Of a stretch of 64,000 nt of DNA, positions 1 to 8,754 are shown in pieces; the first letter of the stretch is position 1, and the number at the start of each line of letters is the position of its first letter. The DNA comes from Azolla caroliniana. Taxonomy: Eukaryota > Polypodiophyta. The notes beneath the pieces were generated by a model. It had not been told where the DNA came from, searched no databases, and saw nothing but the letters and a program-made list of their open reading frames with translations. The stretch is taken from the NCBI GenBank assembly GCA_043228905.1, contig JBHGNT010000009.1, positions 9,548,001 to 9,612,000 on the forward strand. The letters are read 5' to 3'. Both the position numbers and the translations under genes were made by a program.

Positions 1-844
1 GCGCATTATATGACTCCCTCGGAAAAGGTCTTGCTACCACTGAGGCGTAGGTGGGCTCTGATCTTGCCCTCGGCATCTGTAGTTGTCGTTCCGAACGTCG
101 CTCAAAGAGGCGGTTGTCACATCTCACCGCACGACTGATTGCTTCTGTTAAGGACTTCGACTCTTCGGGGAAGGGCAAGAGTAAATCCTTGACGTCGTTG
201 CGTAAACCATAACGAAATTGCTCCATCAACGCTTGATCATCCCAAGGGATATCGGCGGCGAGTAGGCGAAAATCTGCAGCATATGCGGAGGCTGGACGGT
301 CACCTTGGCGTAATCGCCGAATTTTGTTGATTGCGGTCCTGATGCTGTCAGTATCTCCGAAACATGCTTTAAACTCACCTAGAAACTCTTCAAAATTGTT
401 GAGTAACGGGGATTCCTTTTCTAATAGTGGAGCGAACCATGCCAACGCTGAGCCACTTAACAAAGTGCCTACTAAACCCACTCGTGATGCATCGGTGGGA
501 TACCGGGAAGGATGCATTTGAATAACTAATCGTACCTGGTTAAGGAACCCTCTAAACTGCGATCGCGTTCCATCAAACTTTGTGGGAAGGCCAATCTTGG
601 GTTCTTTATGAATCCCTTGTGTTCCGAGCCCTTGTTGTTGCATCGCTACGATGGTTGCTTCGAGTTGTTGCACGCGTAACGCAAGTTCCCCATGCTGTTG
701 TTGCGTTTGCTGCTTTTCTAAGGAGATTTGCTGAAGATCCCCCAACAACCGTTGGTTTTCTTGTTCCAAAGCATGGAACTTCTCTTTCAAGCATTGAAAT
801 TCCGAGAAAACAGATTGATATTCTTCAGCGCTAACAGTGGCCAT
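1..844 (-). CDS. Ty3/gypsy gag, open, partial at left edge
   Basis: Reading on the minus strand from an ATG at 844 the frame stays open for 281 codons and runs off the window edge. The first ~75 residues are Gln/Glu/Leu-rich and look like a coiled coil (MATVSAEEYQSVFSEFQ...). A Retrotrans_gag-type domain follows, with the markers PTKFDGTRSQFRGFLNQ, ALAWFAPLLEKESPLL and FRYGLRNDVKDLLLPFP. This is the capsid-like protein that packages element RNA. No stop or frameshift is visible, unlike most other elements here, so the copy may be young. Protease and polymerase would lie outside the window. The start is chosen because it is the first Met after the purine-rich leader. Family assignment comes from gag motifs only. 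Confidence 0.8.
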   Translation of the reverse strand, partial: MATVSAEEYQSVFSEFQCLKEKFHALEQENQRLLGDLQQISLEKQQTQQQHGELALRVQQLEATIVAMQQQGLGTQGIHKEPKIGLPTKFDGTRSQFRGFLNQVRLVIQMHPSRYPTDASRVGLVGTLLSGSALAWFAPLLEKESPLLNNFEEFLGEFKACFGDTDSIRTAINKIRRLRQGDRPASAYAADFRLLAADIPWDDQALMEQFRYGLRNDVKDLLLPFPEESKSLTEAISRAVRCDNRLFERRSERQLQMPRARSEPTYASVVARPFPRESYNA

Positions 845-1227
845 GGGATGAAAGAAAAGAGGAATAAGAGATTAGTAGGAAATGAGAGAGACAGAAGGTA
901 GGAAAATCGGTTCAAACTGTCAGGAACAGTACTAAGACAGAGAAGGAATTAGTACTAAAAGAAGTATTAGTACTAAGAAAGGTGAAGAACTCTCGAGAGA
1001 AGGAAAGAGTGAGTGAGGGAGGGAGAGAGAGGTCGAGAGAGGTCGAGAGAGAGTGATGATAAGACAAGATATATATTATGTGAAGAAAATGTACAATAGC
1101 TAGGAGGCTTAAGACTGGCGTTGAACCGATTTGGTTCGAAATAATGCCTTGTGCCTCCTTTTATAGTGTTCTAAGGAATACTCCTGAAGTTTCTAGAATC
1201 TTCCAGAGAAATCTGGGATATACATCA
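845..1227 (-). repeat. Leader and probable 5' LTR of the Ty3/gypsy element
   Basis: This lies immediately upstream of the gag ATG on the minus strand. A purine-rich leader occupies about 845-1060. A TG...CA bounded LTR of roughly 310 bp (about 918-1227) is possible, but I could not identify a primer binding site, so the boundaries are tentative. A TATAAAA box on the minus strand lies at 1159-1165, with a heat-shock element just upstream. Confidence 0.5.
1186..1208 (-). promoter_or_regulatory. Heat-shock element plus TATA box in the gypsy LTR
   Basis: Alternating GAA/TTC pentamers occur at exact 5-bp spacing: GAA 1186, TTC 1191, GAA 1196, TTC 1201 and a partial GA at 1206. This matches the heat-shock factor binding consensus (nGAAn units in alternating orientation). 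The TATAAAA box at 1159-1165 lies about 20 bp downstream in the direction of gag transcription, so the arrangement is promoter-like. Function is inferred. Confidence 0.65.
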
Positions 1228-1274
1228 ATTTTCTATAATAAAACATAAATGAAAATAATATTCTATGTATTACA

Positions 1275-1350
1275 ATGTATAGTCTAATGGTCAAGAGCTC
1301 GACCCATGTAGTATAAGGTCATGAGTTCGAGTCTTGCCATATCATAAGGT
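1275..1350 (+). repeat. tRNA-like A/B-box sequence, possible SINE remnant
   Basis: A TAGTCTAATGGTCAAGAGC-like A box and a GAGTTCGAGTC B box lie about 45 bp apart, and the B-box part is repeated at about 1341-1358. The arms do not pair as a cloverleaf, so this is not a functional tRNA. It may be a SINE head or a chance match. Confidence 0.3.
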
Positions 1351-1356
1351 CATGGG

Positions 1357-1698
1357 TTCGAAGCGGAGTACATGGCGGATGTGGAAGCCGCCAAGGAAGT
1401 ACTATGGATGAAGGACTTCATCGAAGAGCTAGGGATCCGGCAAGAGGAATACCGACTCTATTGCGACAATCAAGGTGCCATCCACCTTGCGAAGAATGCA
1501 ACGTATCATTCCAGGACGAAGCACATCCAGCGGAGGTACCATTGGATTTGGGAGCGAGTAGAAGACCGAGAGTTCGTACTAACGAAGATCCACACGGAGG
1601 AGAACGGGTCGGATATGCTGACCAAGGTGCTGACACTCGACAAGCTAGACGCATGTCGGAAGCATATCGGATTGACGAGGCATCCCATTCTGGAGTGA
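1357..1698 (+). pseudogene. Copia RNase H, 3' fragment
   Basis: The frame starts at EAEYMADVEAAKEVLWM and continues through YCDNQGAIHLAKN, HSRTKHI and DMLTKVLTLDKL to a TGA at 1696-1698. These are the typical C-terminal RNase H motifs of Ty1/copia polyproteins. Everything upstream (gag to reverse transcriptase) is missing; the left break falls in the tRNA-like sequence. The fragment is in frame and followed by a purine tract and an LTR, so it is the 3' end of one element. Confidence 0.85.
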
Positions 1699-1708
1699 AG
1701 GGGGAGTT

Positions 1709-2322
1709 TGTTAGGATCTTGGTCCCTCTAGATGGGATACGAAGTACCCGGCAACGGAAGACCCGATGAGAACCGGATGACGAGTACCCAGCAACGGAAG
1801 ACTCGGTGAGAATCGGATGTTGTAGGCCCGGTGAGAACCTCTCATCGGATGGAAGGGACATATATGTAAATATGTTCCAGAGAGCCCACTAGGGCTATAT
1901 TTGTAAATAGCCTGAAAGTCATATTAGTATAAATATGACCTAGGGAAAACTCAAAAGATGATGATAGAGTTATTGGTGTAACTCCTGTACAGTGCATAAG
2001 AGAGAGCGATATACAGAGATCGTGTCTCTGTTGTAACCGCCACTAGGCGAAGATTGTGAGCAAGAGGTCATTGCCCCTGTGCTCCCTGTTGTAACTCCTT
2101 CACATAGTGATAGTTTGGAGTCTGTGGACTCCCGTGGTTTTTCCCTCTCAGGGTTTTCCACGTTAACATCCTGTGTATTCTCTTTCTGTTTGTGTACTTA
2201 CCTCCATTCCCATTCCTTCTATATGTTTGATTGTCACCAAGTGATCTATATGCTTCGGTTGTGGCCGGAGATTATTCCGCATATTTCTCATCATTATTCA
2301 ACTCTCGGAGTTGGAGCTTACA
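1709..2322 (+). repeat. Copia 3' LTR (right boundary approximate)
   Basis: The LTR starts with TGTTAGGATC directly after a polypurine tract (GAAGGGGGAG). It contains a TATA-like AGTATAAATATG near 1926 and about 2.5 copies of a ~42-bp repeat with ACCCGGCAACGGAAGAC cores at about 1740-1840. The right end is uncertain because the next recognisable sequence is an antisense gag beginning near 2272-2310. Confidence 0.6.
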
Positions 2323-2489
2323 TGTAACCGCGTTAGCTATGACGGTTTTCTTGAGGTTGGCCCAAGCTTCCTTTGGCATTTTTTCGTCTCTCGAATAAAG
2401 CCAACCATGGTCTGACAAGGTATTTATGCATCTTGTACTCCCAAGATGCGAAGTTTGTGTCACAACACATTGATGTCAAATATGTAGTT

Positions 2490-2550
2490 ACTGAGTATTG
2501 AACCTGCAACCTCACATCTACAAGACGTCATGCTCAACCATCTAGATATG
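2490..2550 (-). repeat. tRNA-like A/B-box segment inside the solo LTR
   Basis: On the minus strand an A-box-like TAGATGGTTGAGC is followed by GCAGGTTCAATACTC. The T arm does not pair properly. It is probably a SINE-like relic carried in the LTR, or chance. Confidence 0.25.
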
Positions 2551-2580
2551 AACATGTATTTATATTCTAGCATATATACA

Positions 2581-2598
2581 TTCCAGAATATTCTAGAG
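2581..2598 (+). promoter_or_regulatory. Heat-shock element in the solo LTR
   Basis: TTC 2581, GAA 2586, TTC 2591 and a partial GA at 2596 stand at 5-bp spacing. A second imperfect TTCTAGAA lies at 2610-2617, and further ATTCTAGA motifs at about 2571, 2632 and 2647. TATAAATA follows at about 2699. Confidence 0.55.
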
Positions 2599-3068
2599 CC
2601 TTTAGTGTATTCTAGAAATATTCTATGGTGTATTCTAGATGGGTATATTCTAGAGATATTTGTCAGGCATATTTTGAGATACTCAATCTCAAAACTTGTA
2701 TAAATACTTGTAACCTCCTTGGTCCCTTTCAAGGCATTCAACATCAATCATTGACACATCAATCTAGTATTCTCGTTTCGCCCCATCTTGTCTCCTTGAT
2801 CTAAATATCTTTGGCTTCATGCTCTTGTGTCGTTCCTAGATTCTTAAGTTCCACGCGCTTAGCCCCATCATCGTGCTCTGTCCAAGTCAATGGTTGGCGT
2901 GTCCGTGACAGTTTGTCCTATTGAGCTTCTCCGTAGGAAGAGCACTTCCCATATGAGTATTCATGATGTCGATTTCTTCTCTGTTGTTGAACCGGTTTTG
3001 TTGATTGTTAGTGTGTAGCACAACACAGTTGAATAAGCTTGATCAGAAAACCACACACTCTAATACCA

Positions 3069-3344
3069 TGTAAAGAAGTGAGAGGCGTAGGTGATGTTGT
3101 GTAGCGGAGATGAACTGTGTGTGTAAGTGTACGTAAGACAAGCAAAGAGAGAGAGAGCTTAGAACAAGAAGCTTTATTAGTGAAAAATAAAATTACATCC
3201 AATAGTAACTAAGTTATAAAAGGTTGGTTTAAATACCAACTAGTCTAGGGCTATTGCCCTTTTTGTTATTTATAAAACTAGTGTAGTGTGTCCACTACTA
3301 GTGTGAATGCACTTCATTGGGGAAGTTGGGTTTGATTCTCAATA
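3069..3344 (-). repeat. 5' LTR of the antisense copia
   Basis: On the minus strand this ends TTTACA directly before the TGGTATTAGAG primer site. Its start (near 3344, ATTGAGAATCAAACC) resembles the TGTTGAGAATCAAGC start of the other copia LTRs in this window, with the first bases mutated. Confidence 0.55.
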
Positions 3345-3680
3345 AATCCCTTCATAATCTCACGTAATTCACGCATTAATCATTGTTCTGCTCTTTGCTC
3401 CCTTTAATTCCTACGATGCTTTGAGTCTGAGGAGCCTTCGACTATGAAGAGCCTTTGAGTTTGAAGACCTTTCAACATTTTGGAGTTTTCAAGTCTCCAA
3501 ATGTCTACGCCTTCCCAATCTTTGCATCCTCCCTAGTCTAGGGCCATATTTTGAAGTCATTATTGTGAAGAGCAGAGGTTAGGCATATGCATAGTGGTCT
3601 TTGGTTGTGCCATGAGTGTGGAGGTGTGTGTCTTCATGCACAATGGTTATTGTGAGGAAGCTCACTTGTGTGTTTAGCTC
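3345..3680. other. Intergenic, nothing recognised
   Basis: No coding frame, repeat or RNA motif that I can support. Probably flank of the copia LTR or old TE sequence. Confidence 0.3.
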
Positions 3681-4203
3681 TGTTAGGGATAGTACTTCTA
3701 GAGGTTCCCAATTCGGCATGAAGTACTATGTGAGGGTGGTCTTTGTTACCGGTTAGGAACACGGCCTACCCTTAGTCCGTCGGGGTAGGTATCAAGATGA
3801 TCGTGCTGCAAGGGAGAGGAGGTTGGCATAGCGCGTAGGACATAGGGACTTATACTGTAGAGCGTATACAAAAGGCATAATGGGAGACGACTACAACTGA
3901 GCTCCTAATGTGCGTAAATATGCACATGTACTTCACCTTACGCTTACTCGTACATAGTCACGCACGGAGATAAAAGGCAAGAGACAAGAGCCAGGAATCA
4001 GAGAAGACAGAAACAATATTAAAAGGCTATGCTAAAAAATGCGCTAACCCTTTACAATGTTCATATGTCCTTTATATACATAGGGCCTAGTCGGTTACGC
4101 TTCCCGCATGAACCGTTACACGTGTTACTTTAATGCTTCTATTATAATTAACATGGTTCTTTATTATGCGTTATTTACATTTGTCCTCTTATGGCGGACA
4201 ACA
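3681..4203 (-). repeat. LTR-like sequence downstream of coiled-coil ORF copy 1
   Basis: On the minus strand it starts TGTTGTCCGCC at 4203. The two other copies start TGTTGGTCGGCC (50202) and TGTTGGCCGGTG (52090). A TATATAAAGG-type TATA box lies near 4070-4082 on the minus strand. The far end at 3681 is a guess. Confidence 0.45.
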
Positions 4204-4244
4204 CCTGGCATGCCTGTGAGACAGTGCCTTGGCACGTCAGACCC
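4204..4244 (-). other. Conserved LTR-adjacent block, copy 1
   Basis: About 40 bp matching 50203-50243 and 52091-52130, with the core GCCTGTGAGACAGTGCC in this copy. In all three copies it lies between the stop of the coiled-coil ORF and the TGTTG LTR start, where the 3' terminal priming region of an LTR element would be. Confidence 0.6.
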
Positions 4245-4253
4245 TTCCTCCCT

Positions 4254-7006
4254 TTACACGTCTACCAAAATATTGAGGATATTTGGCTCCGAGCGCCCGT
4301 CGTTACTTGTCGTGATTGGTGGTGCTGTAACGTGGTTGGCCCCGTCGCTTTGTGACTCAACTGGCGCTTCCGCCTGTTGTCTCTCCGTGGGTGGCTCCGA
4401 TCGTATTTCTTCTTGTACCGCTTCCTCCGTAGTGACTGCCGTGGTTGGGACTGTGTCGTTGGGTATGGTCTTCGTAGTCCTCTTCGGAATGCCTACCTGG
4501 TCGGTAGGGATCTTGTCCTGCTCCGTGGATTCTGAGCGTGACTCTCCCAGGCCTGTGTCTTGCGTGGGGGCTTCATCCTCTTCTCGGGGCGTTTCCGGGT
4601 GAGCTCGGCTGGTACGCCGTCTGTGGGCAAGGAAACGTCGTTTCTTGGCGGCTCTGTCGCTGGGCGTGAATAGACATCTGGGCGTGATTCTTCCAGGCAT
4701 GTTTCTTGTGTGAGGGCCTCCCGCATTGCCGTTACCTCCGGAGCGTCATTAGGATCAGTTGGAGGCTTGTTTTGCTCCATGGAGTCACTATCCTGGACGA
4801 TAATAGCCTCCGCCCTCTTCAATTCCTCTGCCCTTTGATGTTCGCTTCCGATCTCGCACATCTGGTGGAATATATCTCCAATAGTTGTGATACCTCCTTT
4901 GCGTACCGGTCGGCTAACGTGTGGTAGTCTTCTCGTACCGCGACGATGCTCTCTTCATTTAGCTTATAGAAGCCTTTGCCTTCTTTGCGCCGATTTTCCC
5001 AGTCCGCTCGGTAGGCGTGGAGTTCCGCCGCTTGTTTTGCCCATCCGGCCCAGCCTTTGTCCAAAGCTGCTTGCATCTGCGCCATAAACCGTTCTTGCTT
5101 TGTTTGGAGGAGTACGCGGATCCAGTCCTTCTGTATTTGGGAGCGGGCTTGCGACTCCTCCAACGCCTTCTTCAGATCAATTTTCCCTTTGTTAGTTGTT
5201 GCCACCTCTTCATAGTGGGTCTTCATCTGTGCCCATATCTGGGACTCCTTCAAGTGCAGTTGCTCGAGCCGACCCATTTCATTATTTTGGCGTATTTCGA
5301 CATGGTGGGTTTGTTCATGCTCATGTGCGAGCTGCTCTTCATACCATGTGTTCTTCCTTTGTGCTAATTCCCGTAACGTCGTAATGATGGCCTCCTTTTT
5401 GCTTGCTTCCTCCTGCAGCTTTTCCTTCTCTTCCTTTGTTCGGGCATGCGCTGCTACCTCCGCATCAAGCTTATCATGAAGTGTTTTGACCGCCTTGTGT
5501 CCTTTCGCCTTGATGTTTGCTTCTCTGTCAGATGATGGAGCTCCGATCCGAGGCAGTCAATCTCCGTTTCGGCTTAGCTTCGTAGCCCTTTTTGCTTTTG
5601 CCGTGAGTGCTGCTTGGGCCTCCACCTCTTTCCTTAGCATATGAACTTCCATGCCATGCGGCGTAGGGGCCGGGGAAGGTTGCATACTGGCCGCATTGTA
5701 CTCTAGTTGCGTGATGCGCTTCTAAATTGTTCCTGGGTCATTTTTACTGTTTTCCAAACATTTTTATTTTTGATTGCCATATCTTTGGCACCTAGCTCAC
5801 TTTTGCTAACTCCAAATGAACCTCCACTAAGGTAGCATTCAAGGGAGTCAATTCAATTCTAACCCCCCGGACGCCTGCATTATGTTTCCGGCCCACTTTC
5901 GCTAGTGAACCCTAATCTTTGCTCTCCGCCGTCTGTGTTAGAGCACGCTCATTCATTTGTTGTTCGGCGTGCTCCTCAGCCATTCGCTGGAACACCTTGA
6001 TTTGATGTGTCGCCAGGAATTCCATGAGTTCATATGTCGTCCCGAATTGTAGCAACCCGCCGAAGTCATGGGCCGTATCCTGAATGTTCGGATAGTGCAA
6101 CACTTCACTTTCTGTCATAAGCACGCCTTTTCCACATTGCGATTGTGCCATTATGATTTGTTGTGGCTTGCGGATGAGTTCTAATGTGGTCGTGGGTTCC
6201 GTGGGGGCGAAATTTTCGATCGGTGCAGTTGTATCCTTTACCAGTCCGCGACCATCATTCTGATTTAGCCTTCGGCGCTTAGGCCTGGGACTACTGTGGT
6301 TTGACTCTTATTCCTTATGTCCGACTGTGTTTTGTACTTCCACGGAATCGGCGCGATTGTCCTACCGCGGTGCTTCTTCAATGGTGGAAAGGTTCGACTC
6401 TTACACCCATTCCGTCGTTGCGAGATCTGCCAATCTCCGTTTCGCAGACCGTGGTGGAGGCGTAGGTTTGCTCGTGTCCGAGATGGGGAGACCTCGAGGT
6501 GGGAACAATACAGTTAAGCATTGTTGTATTACCAGCCGTAGCTTCTTCCCGGCTTGAAATGCGTGCAAGCCCACCCTTAGCGCCGGTCCCGTGATTACCC
6601 CCCAGTCCATGGCATGTCCCTCAAATGTGTCGATGACGTGGCCTGCCTTCAGTAGGCGTTGATGTGGACACATCTGACTTCTAGCAGGAACTGTGCTATC
6701 TCATGGAAAAAAGAATTCGAGATATCCTTCATCCTGTACACCTTGGCGGAGGTTGAGTAATCTCCGAAATATTTCTCCAAGTCCTCTATAGGGGGAATCT
6801 CGAAGTGTTTTTCTCCTGTTGCCGTCAAACCTAGCTTCTTTCTGATGCTGGCGTTCGTAACCGTGTTGACATTTAACTTTTTGGCGATTTCTTGGGCATC
6901 GGGTTGCGGTGGCGCCTCTGCTACCTGGATGTAACCTTCGAAGCCCTTTTCCAGAAGCCATCAACACAGTGCTAAGGAGATAGGGATCAACATACTGGCA
7001 TGGCAA
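4254..7006 (-). pseudogene. Coiled-coil ORF family, copy 1 (LTR-element protein of unknown role)
   Basis: Read 7006 to 4254 with several frameshifts. The N-terminal part (~6960-6700) has GFEGYIQVAEAPPQ and EKYFGDYSTSAK. The next part (6673-6401) has VIDTFEGHAMDWGVITG and LHAFQAGKKLRLV. A PxE/K-rich linker follows, then a helical stretch at 5277-4819 (AKQAAELHAYRADWENR, GFYKLNEESIVAVRED), then a Pro/Thr/Glu/Ser-rich acidic tail to 4254. The same order is found at 53911-52155, and the helical part at about 50930-50258. I do not recognise a named family. It resembles in layout the extra ORFs of unknown role found in some plant gypsy-type elements (inference). Confidence 0.6.
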
Positions 7007-7958
7007 GGATTGTGTGAGGAGTGATTAGGGGTTAGTGCACGCGTGTGTCGCGGACCACACTGCCTGTGATAGGCTATGGAGTGAGGAGAGCAAGGAGCAC
7101 GAGGAGAGCAAAGAGGTTGAGAATGTTTTTTGTAATGTGCAGAAAACCGTTTGTTCTCCTCTTTTTGGGACTTTGGGTTCATGGGCCTGTGCATCATTGT
7201 GTCGACGCGTGTTCTTTTGCAAGGAAACTGTGCATTCATGAAAACCTTTTAATAGATGGTTCTCCAAAGGCAAAGAGTTGATCTTGGAAACTGAAGGTGG
7301 TTTGTAAGGTGCATAAGGGGCACCACAGATGTAGGTGAAGGGCATGGATCAATTACCACTCTCATGACAATGATGTAAGGTACATCTACTCTTACTTGTT
7401 GATGGTGGCAAGGACCATGGTATGGCAATGGTGATGGAGAGGTGATTTGGAACTTTGCACAACTATGTGATATGATAGCTTGTGTGGAATGAGGGTAGGT
7501 GGAGCACCTCAAGAGTATCTTGAATGGTGATTTACTTGCACCATAGAACATTTTTGCAACCAAATGAGATATTTACCAACTAGACTATTGGCAAGTAAGG
7601 TTGAAGAAGGCCAATGAGAATGGAGTTTTCTGCATTCAAAATAAGAACAATATATATGGAGTTCATCATTATTTATATATGTTTAAAAAGACCTATAATA
7701 AGAATAATTAAACCCCAAGTTTTGTTTATTCTACTGAGACAAATTCTACCACATCCATCTTGCATTACTGGTATATGCTTGTTTGTTATACAAATATTAT
7801 TATGGGGAAAGTGATGTTTTCACATTTATTATGATAAATTTGGTTTGTGTATTCCAGAATGAAAGATATAACTAGAATACTCTAATGACAAAATTGATAA
7901 CCTTCTCCTATAACTAGTAGTTGCTAATGTTTTCGTACCATCTCCTGTTCAGATTTAT
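7007..7958. other. Unassigned spacer between TE copy 1 and the GEX2-like gene
   Basis: Short ORFs on both strands overlap each other and show no domain. The 7010-7240 part may belong to the 5' end of the coiled-coil element. Confidence 0.3.
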
Positions 7959-8162
7959 TGAATTTGATTTGAAGTAAAGTTATGAATTAAGGGAATGGAT
8001 AGTTGATACATGGATTAACAGGAGCTCAAGTAAACCCATGGTTCAAGTGTGATTGAGGAAGGTGTTGAATTTGATTTGAAGGACAGTTATGAATTAGGAA
8101 ATGAATAGTTAATACATGGATTAATAGGAGGTGCTCAACTATAACCATGGTTAAGAGTGTGA
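7959..8162. repeat. Tandem duplication, 107-bp period
   Basis: Two units start with TGAATTTGATTTGAAG at 7959 and 8066. Both continue through GTTATGAATTA and ATACATGGATTAA to CCATGGTT. The copies have diverged by substitutions and small indels. Confidence 0.8.
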
Positions 8163-8718
8163 TATCATGGATGTAGAAAGATCACAACCAGAAATGCCGT
8201 GGGTGATCCATGATATTTTCATAGACACAACAAACAATTAACCTTGCAGTAGATTGGTACTAGTGTCTCTTCATGAGCTTGATGTTGCTGGCGTGTTACC
8301 CAAGATTTTTTTTACAGGATGGAGTCTTGGTTGAGGATACCATGGCCCTTCTGCATTCATGTTCTCTTATTGCTGATTTCACTTGAAGTCTGCAGTTGAC
8401 AGGTAGCCTCGCTGGGTGGGGGAGGGGGAGGGAAATACAATTGGATGTTGAGAAAGAATATATTGAAAGTACACATGAGAGTATTGGGGTAAGGTTGATT
8501 GTATATATACACGTACACTAATATTGTTGGGGATACATCAATGCATTTGGTTAAAGACCTCGTTGGGGACAATTTGGAACAGACTTGATTACATAACATA
8601 AGCAGGTGGGATACGTGAGGCCAGAAAACTGCATCAATATTATCTGGAAATACATCTGATGATTTTGTCTCAATATGGACGTCTGAGGATGATTTGATAC
8701 TATAGTAAGCTGTTTTGA
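8163..8718 (-). other. Probable 3' UTR and downstream flank of the GEX2-like gene
   Basis: This lies directly 3' of the predicted stop at 8719-8721. I could not identify a clear polyadenylation site. A pyrimidine-rich run occurs near 8415-8432 on the minus strand. Confidence 0.35.
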
Positions 8719-8754
8719 TTACTCGTCTTCTGGTATCCACAGAGGATCATAAAA
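8719..8754 (-). CDS. GEX2: GEX2-like exon 23: last 11 residues and stop
   Basis: Phase 0 acceptor (TGCCACCAG) followed by [11 protein letters not shown] and TAA at 8719-8721. A longer reading in another frame ([13 protein letters not shown]...) exists but does not match the phase. Confidence 0.6.
   Translation of the reverse strand, partial: FYDPLWIPEDE

Larger units (their letters stand above)
2458..2910 (+). mobile_element. Solo LTR with perfect target-site duplication
   Basis: This 453-bp LTR begins TGTCAC and ends GTGACA, a 6-bp terminal inverted repeat. It is flanked by the direct repeat GTTTG at 2453-2457 and 2911-2915. Removing it and one GTTTG restores the antisense gag frame, which proves insertion into gag. 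It was probably left by LTR-LTR recombination. It holds a heat-shock element at 2581-2598 and a TATAAATA at about 2699. Orientation as + follows the TATA box. Confidence 0.92.
2272..3068 (-). pseudogene. Antisense copia gag, interrupted by a solo LTR
   Basis: The gag frame starts at an ATG at 2962-2964 (MNTHMGSALPTEKL), breaks at 2911, and resumes in frame at 2457 (FASWEYKMHKYLV, then AWANLKKTVIANAVTCKL). It is truncated near 2272. It is related to the gag of the copia element at 11012-16077. The interruption is exactly the solo LTR at 2458-2910. A primer binding site of the initiator-Met tRNA type (TGGTATTAGAG) sits at 3057-3068, next to the 5' LTR. Confidence 0.8.

Noticed and set aside
1275-1350. 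A functional tRNA gene
   Set aside because: A and B boxes are present but the T arm and acceptor stem do not pair.
4108-4602. 164-codon plus-strand ORF
   Set aside because: It is the shadow of the antisense acidic tail of the coiled-coil ORF, which has homologous copies elsewhere.
8357-8740. 127-codon minus-strand ORF as the last exon of the adhesion gene
   Set aside because: It begins with GTG and is out of phase with exon 22; the phase-correct reading stops after DPLWIPEDE.
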